Source: an uncultured Eubacteriales bacterium | GTDB lineage: Bacteria; Bacillota; Clostridia; Christensenellales; Aristaeellaceae | Assembly: GCA_902789365.1 (NCBI GenBank) | Contig: CADANQ010000021.1 | Span: forward strand, 1 to 39,244 | DNA: 39,244 nucleotides | Direction: 5' to 3' | Shown: piece after piece, positions 16,430 through 24,997 of the stretch | Numbering within the stretch: position 1 is the stretch's first letter | Layout: the number at the start of each line of letters is the position of its first letter | Made by a program: the position numbers and the translations under genes | Notes under the pieces: model-generated | Databases searched by the model: none | Told to the model about the DNA's origin: nothing | What the model saw: only the letters and a program-made list of their open reading frames with translations

Positions 16430-17470
16430 TTATACCCTTACGATATCGAAGGCGGCCGCCCGGGCCATCCGGTTCATCACCGCCAGGCCCACGCCGTTTT
16501 CGCTCCAGCCCTCGCACAGGATGCGGTCGATGTGCTCCTCGTCCATTTCCCTGAGGGCGGCAAACAGCACGCGGGCCGTTTTCTCGGCGCTGTCCCCCAG
16601 GTCCGTCACCCGGCGGCCTCCGAATTCCTTCAGATGGGCGGTGTGGCACAGGATGCAGGCGTTGCCGGAAGCGTCGTACAGTTCTTTCAGCTTACGGATC
16701 ACCTTTTCGGCGTCTTCGCCCTCCACCACCGTCATATTGCCCTTCGGGGCGTAGTGCCGGTGCTTCATTCCCGGGGACGGAGCGCTTTCGCCCTCCTTCA
16801 GCGGGCGCATGACGCTGTCCGCCACGGCGCATTTCCCGGCGACTTTCACGATGTCCTCCCGGGTGATTCCGCCGGGCCGGAAAATCACGGGTTCGTCCCC
16901 GGCAAGCGACAGCACGGTGGATTCCACCCCCACGCGGCAGTCGCCGCCGTCAAGGATCAGCGGGATACGCCCGTCCATGTCCTCCAGCATATGCGCGGCC
17001 CGGGTGGGGCTCGGCCTGCCCGACAGATTGCCGCTGGGCGCGGCGATGGGCACCCCGGCGGCGGAGATCAGCCCCAGGGCCGCCGGATGCATCGGACAGC
17101 GGACCGCCACGGTATCCAGGCCCGCGGTGGTCACGTCCGGCACGCAGGGCTTTTTTTTCATCAGCAGCGTCAGCGGCCCGGGCCAGAAGGCGCGCATCAG
17201 TTCCTTCGCCAGGTCCGTGGGGAAGCACAATTCGTCGGCCTCCTCCGCCTTTGCCACGTGAACGATCAAAGGATTGTCCGCCGGCCTTCCCTTGGCCGCA
17301 AAGATGTTCCGCACGGCTCTCTCGTTCAGGGCGTCGCCCCCCAGGCCGTACACCGTTTCGGTGGGGAATCCCACCAGTTCGCCCCGGGCGATCATTTCTC
17401 CCCCCAGGCGGATGCTTTCCTCGTCCGCCGGGAGCACCCGGGTAATGATCTTATCCATCTGATTCTTCAT
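16430..17470 (-). CDS. sua5: Threonylcarbamoyl-AMP synthase (Sua5/TsaC with C-terminal Sua5 domain)
   Basis: Makes threonylcarbamoyl-AMP from threonine, bicarbonate and ATP for t6A37 modification of tRNAs. In 346 residues the YrdC domain shows LGGEMIARGELVGFPTETVY, the KxR motif in KGRPADNPLIVHV, WPGPLTLLM, APSGNLSGRPSPT and ESTVLSL. The linker SPGMKHRHYAP and a C-terminal Rossmann-like Sua5 domain follow, so this is the long form. It lies 7 bases downstream of the kinase-like gene and is probably cotranscribed. The ATG at 17470 has only a weak ribosome site; an ATG at 17458 is the alternative. Confidence 0.93.
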   Translation of the reverse strand: MKNQMDKIITRVLPADEESIRLGGEMIARGELVGFPTETVYGLGGDALNERAVRNIFAAKGRPADNPLIVHVAKAEEADELCFPTDLAKELMRAFWPGPLTLLMKKKPCVPDVTTAGLDTVAVRCPMHPAALGLISAAGVPIAAPSGNLSGRPSPTRAAHMLEDMDGRIPLILDGGDCRVGVESTVLSLAGDEPVIFRPGGITREDIVKVAGKCAVADSVMRPLKEGESAPSPGMKHRHYAPKGNMTVVEGEDAEKVIRKLKELYDASGNACILCHTAHLKEFGGRRVTDLGDSAEKTARVLFAALREMDEEHIDRILCEGWSENGVGLAVMNRMARAAAFDIVRV

Positions 17471-17477
17471 CCCGATT

Positions 17478-18320
17478 TCACATGATCTCCTGTCCGGCCT
17501 GTGTCCGCCAGGCGGAGCGCAGGGCGTTCAGGGACGGCCAGCGGTCCCCGGGATTCTCCCGGATGCATACCGAGGCAATCTCATAAAGCCGGGGGGACAT
17601 GGTCCAGTCCTTCAGGGCCAGGGTGTCCCTGTTCCCGAGCATCATAAACAAGAGCATCCCCAGGTTGAACACCGTGGTCCTCTCGTCGATGAGCGCGTGA
17701 AGCTCGTATTCCTCCGGCGCCAGGAAGCGCGCGGAGCCGTGCATCCTCCCCAGGGTGTTTTCGGCGGGCATACGCAGGTATCCGTCCAGGCTGCAGGGCG
17801 TCAGGGTTCCCCGTTCCCGGGAATAGATCAGGTTGCTGTCCCTGAAATTCCCGGCGACCCGGCCGGCCATGGCCAGGCCGCAGTGCAGGTCGATGATGTC
17901 GTCCGCCATCCGCATGACGGTTTCCCGCGCCTGGCGCCTGAGGCTCTTCCATGGCTCCGGGGAAGGCGGATAGGGAAACAGGCTTTCGCCCTCAATCCAT
18001 CGGAAAAAAGCCGCGAAGCCCTCCCCGCCGTTGACCTCTCCGCAGGTGAGCAGTTCCGGCACGGAGCGGTGGCGGACGGAATACACGTCCATGGCGTTTT
18101 TCAGCCGTTCCACGGCGTCCTCCGGCCGGCCGCTGTAATTGACGGGCCGCGCGCCGGCGTACTTCACCTTCATCCTGCCGTAGGGCCCGTCGACAAGGAA
18201 GACCAGGTTGCCGCTGATCAGCCCGTCCCACACTTTTTCCACACGCCCGTAAGGCGCGAGCCAGGAAATGTCCGTATATTCACGGACCGAAAAGGGTACG
18301 CCGAAGGCGTCCTGCTGCAT
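17478..18320 (-). CDS. Divergent serine/threonine protein kinase-like protein
   Basis: About 280 residues with features of the eukaryote-like protein kinase C-lobe: DDIIDLHCGLAMAGRV ahead of a degenerate catalytic loop (GNFRDSNLIYS, where HRD would be expected), SLDGYLRM at the DFG position (Asp-Gly kept, Phe lost), RFLAPEEYE at the APE motif, ERTTVFNLGMLLFMML for helix F, and CIRENPGDRWPS in helix I. The N-lobe carries VKYAG at the likely lysine strand. It may be a pseudokinase or an unusual active kinase. Start: ATG at 18320 with GGGGAGG at 7 bases; a longer frame from 18371 is less likely. It precedes sua5, probably as an operon. Confidence 0.65.
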   Translation of the reverse strand: MQQDAFGVPFSVREYTDISWLAPYGRVEKVWDGLISGNLVFLVDGPYGRMKVKYAGARPVNYSGRPEDAVERLKNAMDVYSVRHRSVPELLTCGEVNGGEGFAAFFRWIEGESLFPYPPSPEPWKSLRRQARETVMRMADDIIDLHCGLAMAGRVAGNFRDSNLIYSRERGTLTPCSLDGYLRMPAENTLGRMHGSARFLAPEEYELHALIDERTTVFNLGMLLFMMLGNRDTLALKDWTMSPRLYEIASVCIRENPGDRWPSLNALRSAWRTQAGQEIM

Positions 18321-18364
18321 GGCTTTCCTCCCCGGAATAAAGTGGTCCGCGCGCCCGCGCCGTA

Positions 18365-18409
18365 AAAACAAAGGCCGGGCCGCCGGATGCGTGAACGCCG
18401 CGGCGGCCC
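18365..18409 (-). terminator. Intrinsic terminator after pheST
   Basis: On the minus strand GGGCCGCC and GGCGGCCC (18377-18409) form an 8-bp stem around a GC-rich inner part, then CCTTTGTTTTT. A second short hairpin (GGCCCC/GGGGCC, 18422-18436) lies between it and the pheT stop. Confidence 0.65.
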
Positions 18410-18449
18410 GCGTTTTCTTAAGGCCCCCTCGGGGCCGAAGCGAAAGGGA

Positions 18450-20849
18450 TCAGGCGCGGAGCACGGCTCCGTCCGCCCCGGCCGCCTTCAGCGCCTTTTG
18501 CACCAGGGCGTTGATCTCCTCCTCGGTCAGGGTATGGTCCTTCGCGCGCAGCACCAGGCTGAACGCGGCGGATTTCCTGCCCAGGCCCACCTGGACGCCG
18601 CGGAACACGTCGAACAGCCGGATATCCTCCAGCGTCGGGCCGCAGGCCGCCTTCATGTGGTCCATCAGCGGGCCCAGGGGCTTGTCCTCGTCCATCACAA
18701 GGGCCAGGTCGCGGGCCACCTGCGGGAAGCGGGCGATGGGCTCCACATGGCCCATCGGCTTTGCGTCGGCGAACACCGTCTCCAGGTCCATTTCGCATAC
18801 GAAGGTATTGCGGTCCATGCCGCCCTCCTCTGCCACGTCGGGATGGAGCTGGCCCAGGACGCAGTAAACGCGGCTTTCGTCGGCCCTGCTCACAAGCGCG
18901 GCGCGGCGGCCGGGGTGCAGGTATTTTTCCGCGGCGGGCACGATGGCGTAATTGACGCCCACCCGGCGCAGTATGGCCTCGGCGACGCCCCGGACGGTGT
19001 AAAAGCTGCTGTCCCCGCCCCAGACGCCCAGGGCCAGGGTGTCCTTTTCCACCGGCAGGCCTTCGTCGGTCTTCCGGTCGGGAGAATAGATATTGCCCAG
19101 CTCGTAGATACGGCCCGTTTCGTTGCCGGCGCGGCGGTTGGTGCCGACGGTCTTCAGAAGGCCGGGCATCATCGTGGTGCGCAGGCAGGCAGTGTCCTCG
19201 CCCAGGGGATTGCGGATGGTGACCGGCTTCAGGCGGGAATCGTTCCGGTCAAATCCCAGGGCCTCCAGGGACTTCATGGAAATGAAGGAATAGGTCATGG
19301 TTTCGTAGAAGCCCAAGCCCGTGAGGATGTCCTGCACCGTCATATGGCGCTTCAGCTTGGCGTTGAGGCCACCCTGGGTGGTTTCGCCCTTCAGGCCGGT
19401 GGAGGGAATGCGCTCATAGCCCGCCAGGCGGAGCACCTCCTCGCTGATGTCGGCCTTGCCCTCGATGTCCTGACGGAATTCCGGCGCGATGACGTGCAGG
19501 ACGCCGTCCTCAAGGGTCACGTCGAAATACAGCCTGCGCAGGATGTCCGCCATTTCCTCGCCGGTCAGGTCCACGCCGGTGCGGGAAACGATGTATTTGA
19601 CCGGCGCGTCCACCCGCACGTCCTTTACCGGATCGGGATAAATGTCGATGACGCCGGGGACCACGTCGCCGCAGCCCAGCTCGTTCACCATCTGACAGGC
19701 CCGCTCCAGGGCGGTCATGACGGTCCTGGGGGAAACGCCCCTTTCGAACCGGCCGCTGGCTTCGGTGCGGAAGCCCAGGCGGCGGGTGGTCAGGCGGATG
19801 CCGGTGCGGTCGAAGGAAGCGCACTCGAACATCACCTCGCGGGTGTTTTCGGTGATCTCGCTCTCCTCGCCGCCCATGACGCCGGCCAGGCCCGTGGGGC
19901 CGTCCGCGTCACAGATGGCAAGCTCCGCGCCGGTCATGTCATATTTCTTTCCGTCCAGGGTGGTCAGCTTTTCGCCGGGACGCGTCCTCCGGACGATGAT
20001 CTTCCTGTCCTTCACCTTGTCCAGGTCGAAGGCGTGCATCGGGTGGCCGGTTTCCAGCATCACAAAGTTGGTGATGTCCACCACGTTGTTGATGGACCGC
20101 ATGCCGGCGGCGTACAGGTACTGCCTCAGCCAGTCGGGGCTGGGGCCTACCTTGACGTTTTCAATGACCCTGGCGGCGTACCTGGGGCACAGATCGATGT
20201 CCTCCACGCTTACGTCCACACGGTCGCGGATATCGCCTTTGCCCCCTTCCTCCGCCTTCACCTCCGGGAGGCGCAGGGGGGTTTTCAGCACGGCGGCGGT
20301 CTCCCGGGCAATGCCCCAGACGCTCAGGCAGTCGGGACGGTTGGCCAGGATTTCGAAATCCACCGCCGTGTCCTTCAGCCCGAAGATGTCCCTGACGTCG
20401 GTCCCCAGGGGATGATCCTCATTGAACACCAGGATCCCCGCGGCGCCCACCGAGGGATACAGTTCCGCCGGCACGCCCATTTCATCGCCGGAGCAGATCA
20501 TGCCCTGGCTTTCCACGCCGCGCAGCTTGCCTTTTTTGATCTTCACGTCCCCGGGCAGCCGGGCGCCGATCTTCGCCACCGGCACCAGCTGGCCCGCGGC
20601 CACGTTGGGGGCGCCGCAGACGATCTGCAGCGTCTCATCGCCCACGTCCACCGAGCACACGTGCAGGTGGTCGCTGTTGGGATGGTTTTCGCAGGTGAGC
20701 ACCCTGCCCACCACCACGTTTTCAAGTTCCGCGCCCAGGTCCTCCATGCCCTCCACGCCGGTGCCGCTCATGACCATGCGGCTTTCGTATTCCGCGTTTG
20801 AGACCGGGATATCGGTATAGCGCTTCAGCCAGTTCATTGATACCTTCAT
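18450..20849 (-). CDS. pheT: Phenylalanyl-tRNA synthetase beta subunit
   Basis: The 799-residue beta subunit of the alpha2-beta2 synthetase. Seen in order: the N-terminal MKVSMNWLKRYTDI, an EMAP-II/tRNA-binding-like domain (VVVGRVLTCENHPNSDHLHV to KLRGVESQGMICS), the B3/B4 editing domain (PRYAARVIENVKVGPSPDWL, NNVVDITNFVMLETGHPMHA), a B5 domain, the synthetase-like core with LRTTMMPGLL, and a C-terminal anticodon-binding FDX-ACB domain (FPQVARDLALVMDEDKPLG). Length is normal. It lies 15 bases after pheS and shares its T-box control. Confidence 0.97.
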   Translation of the reverse strand: MKVSMNWLKRYTDIPVSNAEYESRMVMSGTGVEGMEDLGAELENVVVGRVLTCENHPNSDHLHVCSVDVGDETLQIVCGAPNVAAGQLVPVAKIGARLPGDVKIKKGKLRGVESQGMICSGDEMGVPAELYPSVGAAGILVFNEDHPLGTDVRDIFGLKDTAVDFEILANRPDCLSVWGIARETAAVLKTPLRLPEVKAEEGGKGDIRDRVDVSVEDIDLCPRYAARVIENVKVGPSPDWLRQYLYAAGMRSINNVVDITNFVMLETGHPMHAFDLDKVKDRKIIVRRTRPGEKLTTLDGKKYDMTGAELAICDADGPTGLAGVMGGEESEITENTREVMFECASFDRTGIRLTTRRLGFRTEASGRFERGVSPRTVMTALERACQMVNELGCGDVVPGVIDIYPDPVKDVRVDAPVKYIVSRTGVDLTGEEMADILRRLYFDVTLEDGVLHVIAPEFRQDIEGKADISEEVLRLAGYERIPSTGLKGETTQGGLNAKLKRHMTVQDILTGLGFYETMTYSFISMKSLEALGFDRNDSRLKPVTIRNPLGEDTACLRTTMMPGLLKTVGTNRRAGNETGRIYELGNIYSPDRKTDEGLPVEKDTLALGVWGGDSSFYTVRGVAEAILRRVGVNYAIVPAAEKYLHPGRRAALVSRADESRVYCVLGQLHPDVAEEGGMDRNTFVCEMDLETVFADAKPMGHVEPIARFPQVARDLALVMDEDKPLGPLMDHMKAACGPTLEDIRLFDVFRGVQVGLGRKSAAFSLVLRAKDHTLTEEEINALVQKALKAAGADGAVLRA

Positions 20850-20864
20850 CTTTGTGTCCTCCCC

Positions 20865-21893
20865 TCAGCGGAACTGCCTGAGGAAGCGAAGATCGCCCTC
20901 GTAAAGCAGCCGCATGTCCGTGATGCCGTAGCGCAGAAGCGTGATCCTCTCCAGGCCGATGCCGAAGGCAAAGCCCGAATACTTTTCCGGATCGATGCCG
21001 CACATTTCCAGCACCCTGGGGTTCACCATGCCGCAGCCGAGCACCTCGATATAGCCCGTGCCCTTGCACATCCTGCAGCCCTTGCCCCTGCAGTTGAAGC
21101 AGGTCAGGTCCACCTCGGCACTGGGCTCGGTGAACGGGAAGAAGGAAGGACGGAAGCGGGTGGTGATGTCCGCCCCGTACAGCTTTTTGGCGAAGGCGTC
21201 CAGGGTGCCCTTCAGGTCGCCCATGGTGACGTTTTCATCGATCACCAGGCCTTCGATCTGGTGGAAGACCGGGGAATGGGTGGCGTCGATCTCGTCGGCG
21301 CGGAACACCCGGCCGGGACAGACGATGCGGATGGGGGGCTTGCGGCTCAGCATCACCCGCGCCTGCACGGGCGAGGTGTGGGTGCGCATGACGATGTTGT
21401 CGTCCACATAGAAGGTGTCCTGTGCGTCCCTGGCCGGATGGTTCTTCGGCAGGTTCAGAAGCTCAAAATTGTAGTGGTCCAGTTCCACCTCGGGGCCTTC
21501 CGCCACGTCGAAGCCCAAACCGATGAAGCAGTCCAGCACCTCGCGCAGCACCGCCTGGGTGGGATGCACCGCGCCGATCTCCGGGATGTCCCGGGGCTCG
21601 GTGATGTCCAGGGCTTCCTTTTTGAGACGGCGTTCCTTTTCCGCCAGGGAAAGCTCCCGCATTTTGCTCTCCAGCGCCTCCTGCATTTCCGCCCGGCGCT
21701 CGTTGATGATCTGGCCCATCTTCGGCCGGTCCTCCGGGGCCACGGCCCCCATGCCGCGAAGCAGCGCCGTCAGGCTGCCCTTTTTGCCCAGCAGATGTAC
21801 CTTCAGCTGCTCAAGCGCCTGGGTGTCGGCTACCTTGCCGAGCTCCGTCTGCAATTCCTGCCCGATCTTCTCCAAATCTTCCCTGATGCCCAT
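20865..21893 (-). CDS. pheS: Phenylalanyl-tRNA synthetase alpha subunit
   Basis: The catalytic alpha subunit: an N-terminal coiled-coil tRNA-binding arm (LEKIGQELQTELGKVADTQA to KMRELSLAEKERRLKKEA) and a class II core with motif 2 FRADEIDATHSPVFHQIEG and motif 3 FAFGIGLERITLLRYGI. It has an extra CFNCRGKGCRMCKGTG cysteine cluster at the usual place for many bacterial PheS proteins. The ATG at 21893 gives 342 residues, the family length; the frame is open to 22016 but that part is the T-box terminator. First gene of the pheST operon. Confidence 0.97.
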   Translation of the reverse strand: MGIREDLEKIGQELQTELGKVADTQALEQLKVHLLGKKGSLTALLRGMGAVAPEDRPKMGQIINERRAEMQEALESKMRELSLAEKERRLKKEALDITEPRDIPEIGAVHPTQAVLREVLDCFIGLGFDVAEGPEVELDHYNFELLNLPKNHPARDAQDTFYVDDNIVMRTHTSPVQARVMLSRKPPIRIVCPGRVFRADEIDATHSPVFHQIEGLVIDENVTMGDLKGTLDAFAKKLYGADITTRFRPSFFPFTEPSAEVDLTCFNCRGKGCRMCKGTGYIEVLGCGMVNPRVLEMCGIDPEKYSGFAFGIGLERITLLRYGITDMRLLYEGDLRFLRQFR

Positions 21894-21931
21894 TTTTTTA
21901 CCCTTTCTTATGGCTGTTCTTTCCGCGGCGG

Positions 21932-22173
21932 AAAAGGCGCCCCATGCCGCAGCATGGGGCGCCCTGATCAGCGCGGTACCACCCAAGTTTCCGCGCGTTT
22001 TAAAACGCGCGCTCAAGTCCCTTAACGCGGAAGGACGGCGGAGACTACTTGATATTTCACCTCCGCGGCTCCGGGGCGAATGACCCCCGCGCGGTCCGGC
22101 GGACTTCCAGCCGATGATCCGCCTTCTCTTTCACCGCGCCGGACGGGGGCTTTGTTCCCCTTCCCGGCCGTTA
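21932..22173 (-). promoter_or_regulatory. Phenylalanine T-box leader of pheST
   Basis: On the minus strand the leader holds a long stem I, whose 3' side carries GTCATTCGCCCC with TTC (forward 22078-22080) as the likely Phe specifier codon. The T-box sequence TTGGGTGGTACCGCG follows, then a perfect 12-bp terminator GGCGCCCCATGC/GCATGGGGCGCC (21936-21963) with TTTT. Uncharged tRNA-Phe would stabilise the antiterminator and allow pheST transcription. Confidence 0.93.
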
Positions 22174-22179
22174 AATGGG

Positions 22180-22208
22180 ATTATAACGCCACTTCGGGCG
22201 GATGTCAA
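22180..22208 (-). promoter_or_regulatory. Consensus sigma-A promoter of pheST
   Basis: On the minus strand TTGACA (22203-22208), 17-bp spacer, TATAAT (22180-22185), a perfect match. The TGA stop codon of the upstream GH51 remnant (22205-22207) lies inside the -35 box. Confidence 0.9.
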
Positions 22209-23587
22209 CGCATAAAGCGCAGCACGTTCCAGGATTCCCGGCGCAGCGCCGCCGTCACGATCCCCTTTTCCTCCCGGGAGGATACGTTCCTGCGGGGCAG
22301 GATCGCCCACGGGTTTTCGAAGGTATTCGCGTCGTCCTCCCTCTCCGCGCACATCGCGATATGCTCCGTAAACTTCCATCCTTCAAAGGCGCGGGCATCC
22401 AGGGTCAGCTCCAGGTCCTCATGGGGATCGGCGTTGATCACAAACACCGTCATTTCCCCCGCTTCCCCGTTCAGCGCCGCCGCGCACTGCACGGTTTCGA
22501 TCCCTTCGAATCCGCCGTACTGGTTCATGTCGTCGATGGCGTACCCGGGGATATCCGCGCGCGCGCAGCGCAATTCGCACCGCAGCGCCTCGCCTCTGGC
22601 CCAGCGGATCATCTGGGTAAAGGGATAATGGGCGGCGCCTTTCCAGACGTGCTCCCGGTCCGTGCGGCACAGGGCGTCCAGCCCGCCGGTGGCGCAGCCG
22701 ATCCTTACCCGGTCCGCGTGGTTCAGCATCACCAGCATGGTGCTTGCCATGCCGAGGGCCCGCAGCATCTCCCGGGCCATGGGCGGCCTTTGGCGCGCGG
22801 ACCAGTCGTCCGGGTCGCGGCGCGCATATTTGCGGTCCGGAACGAACACGCCGAACATATCGGCGGTCTGCCTGCCTCCCAGGCCCAGGCGCGCCTCGCC
22901 CCGGGGACGGATCATGCTGCCGTATTCGTCCAGGGAAAGCATCATCGTCTTTTTCGTGCGCAGTTTGGTGCGCACGTAATCGCACAGCGCGATTTCCGTG
23001 CGGATGTAATCCTCAAAGGCCGCGTACCCGGCAAGCAGCGCCCCGGGCAGGTCCGGCGGGGCCGAATGGTAGTGGTGCAGGGATATATAGTCCACGATGT
23101 CGTAGCATTCCTCCAGCGCCGTCCGGTCCCAGTCCGGGTAGTGGTTCAGGAAGGGGGAACTGGACACGCACGCGACGGTCTCAATGGAGGGATCCACCCA
23201 TTTCATGGCCTTGCTGGTCTCGCGGGCCAGGATGCCGTAGCCCCGGGGATCCTTTTCCCATGAGGCGATCTGCCACGGCCCGTCCATTTCGTTTCCAAGG
23301 CACCAGGTACGCACCCCGTAAGGCGCCGGGTGCCCGTTCTTTTTCCTCAGGTCCGACCACCAGGTGCCGCCCGGGAAGTTGGTGTATTCCACGCAGTCCG
23401 CGGCGTCCTGCAGCGTGCCGGTGCCCAGGTTGACGGTATAGACGGCTTCCGCGCCGGCTTTTTCGGCCCACCGCAGGTATTCGTCATGGCCCACGTCGTT
23501 CGGGATGAACTGGCCCCACGCCATGTCCAGGCGCGTTTTCCTCGTTTCACGGGGCCCGATGGAATCCTTCCACTGATCCGTTATGTT
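22205..23587 (-). pseudogene. GH51 alpha-L-arabinofuranosidase remnant lacking its N-terminal third
   Basis: About 460 codons match the middle and end of intracellular GH51 arabinofuranosidases, which remove L-arabinose from arabinan or arabinoxylan fragments. Seen: WKDSIGPRETRKTRLDMAW, GAEAVYTVNLGTGTLQDAAD, the acid/base glutamate in TWCLGNEMDGPWQ, VDYISLHHYHS, and the likely nucleophile in MMLSLDEYGSM. Full enzymes have roughly 150 more residues before this, including the first barrel strands. Upstream of 23587 the similarity stops and no start codon with a ribosome site precedes it. An ATG at 23524 could be annotated as a start but would give an incomplete barrel. Confidence 0.8.
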
Positions 23588-23881
23588 CGCGTTTCGGCGC
23601 GCCCGCCCGCGCTTCCCGGGCCGCGGGACGCCTGAATTCCCGTACCTATTTTTCCACAGATCGCCCGATAAGTAAAGCCCTTCCCCGCCCGAAAAGGCTC
23701 CGTTTCCGCCTTCTTCCGCGGCATCGGACGTTTTTATACCGTTTTTTCTATCGAAATGAATTTTTTTTGTTTTTTTATGGACCGCTTCCATTATATTTGT
23801 TATATTACGAACGATGCTTTCATTTTGAAGCAGATCATCCGGCTTTTTATCCGGCCGGAATAACCCAAGGAGGCGTTTTTT
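23588..23881. other. Intergenic region with serC promoter region, AT-rich
   Basis: 294 bases without a gene. The part next to the GH51 remnant is GC-rich; 23740-23830 turns sharply AT-rich. A weak promoter candidate for serC is TTGTTT, 18-bp spacer, TATATT near 23768-23797, with a second TATATT just downstream. AAGGAGG lies 10 bases before the serC ATG. Confidence 0.4.
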
Positions 23882-24958
23882 ATGGATCGCGTTTACAATT
23901 TTGCAGCCGGCCCCGCCGCACTGCCCCTTCCGGTACTTGAAACCGCCCAGAAGGAAATGCTTGCCTACGGCTCCACCGGCATGTCGGTGATGGAAATGAG
24001 CCACCGCAGCAAAATGTACCTTGAAATCTTCGAACGTGCCCAGAGCGCCTTCCGCCGCGTGATGAAGGTTCCGGACAACTATAAGGTGCTGTTCCTGCAG
24101 GGCGGCGCCACCGGCCAGTTCGCCGCCGTGGCCATGAACCTGCTCAAGACCGAGGCGGATTACGCCGACACCGGCAATTTCGCCCACGGCGCCATGGTCG
24201 AGGCCCAGAAATACGGCAAGGTAAACTGCATCGCCTCCTCCAGGGACGAGGGCTATACCTTCATCCCGGACATCACGCCGGACATGATCTCCGAAAACGC
24301 GGACTATGTCCACATCACCACCAACAACACCATTTTCGGCACCCGCTACACCTTTGTCCCGGAGACCGGCAAGGTCCCGCTGGTGGCGGATATGTCCTCC
24401 AATATCCTGTCCGAAGAAGTGGACGTAAGCAAGTTCGGCGTCATCTACGCCGGCGCCCAGAAGAACATCGGCCCCGCAGGCCTCACCGTCGTGGTGGTCC
24501 GGGACGATCTGCCCGGCTCCGCCCGCCCCGACTGCCCCAAGCTGTTCGACTGGGCCCTGCAGGTGAAGAATGACAGCATGCTCAACACCCCGCCCTGCTA
24601 TTCCATCTACGTGGCCGGCCTGTGCTTCGAATGGCTGGAGTCCCTGGGCGGCGTGAAGACCATCGAGGAGATCAACAAGGAAAAATCCGCCCTGCTCTAT
24701 GACCTGATCGACAATTCCTCCCTGTACCGCAACAACGTCCGCAAGGACTGCCGCAGCCGCATGAACGTGCCCTTCGTCACCGGCGATCCCGACATGGACG
24801 CCAAATTCGTCAAGGAAGCCGCCGCCAACGGCCTTGTGAACATCAAGGGCCACCGTCTGGTGGGCGGCATGCGCGCCTCCATCTACAACGCCATGCCCAT
24901 CGAAGGCGTCAGGGCGCTGGCGGAATTCATGAAGAAGTTCGAAAAGGAAAACGCTTAA
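23882..24958 (+). CDS. serC: Phosphoserine aminotransferase
   Basis: Second step of serine synthesis: 3-phosphohydroxypyruvate plus glutamate gives 3-phosphoserine. The 358-residue class V aminotransferase begins VYNFAAGPAALPLPVL and has SVMEMSHRS, the cofactor loop LQGGATGQFAAV, HITTNNTIFGT, the PLP lysine in YAGAQKNIGPAG, and the end KGHRLVGGMRASIYNA for phosphate binding. Length matches the family. AAGGAGG precedes the ATG. It is followed by serA after 39 bases, an operon order common in Clostridia and Bacteroidota. Confidence 0.97.
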   Translation: MDRVYNFAAGPAALPLPVLETAQKEMLAYGSTGMSVMEMSHRSKMYLEIFERAQSAFRRVMKVPDNYKVLFLQGGATGQFAAVAMNLLKTEADYADTGNFAHGAMVEAQKYGKVNCIASSRDEGYTFIPDITPDMISENADYVHITTNNTIFGTRYTFVPETGKVPLVADMSSNILSEEVDVSKFGVIYAGAQKNIGPAGLTVVVVRDDLPGSARPDCPKLFDWALQVKNDSMLNTPPCYSIYVAGLCFEWLESLGGVKTIEEINKEKSALLYDLIDNSSLYRNNVRKDCRSRMNVPFVTGDPDMDAKFVKEAAANGLVNIKGHRLVGGMRASIYNAMPIEGVRALAEFMKKFEKENA

Positions 24959-24997
24959 AAAACGATCCGCGCGGATCAGGGAAAGGACACAACATCC

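Noticed and set aside
18387-20801. An 804-codon plus-strand frame opposite pheT
   Set aside because: Antisense shadow of pheT; composition (Gly, His, Ala, Val) is typical of an opposite-strand artefact.
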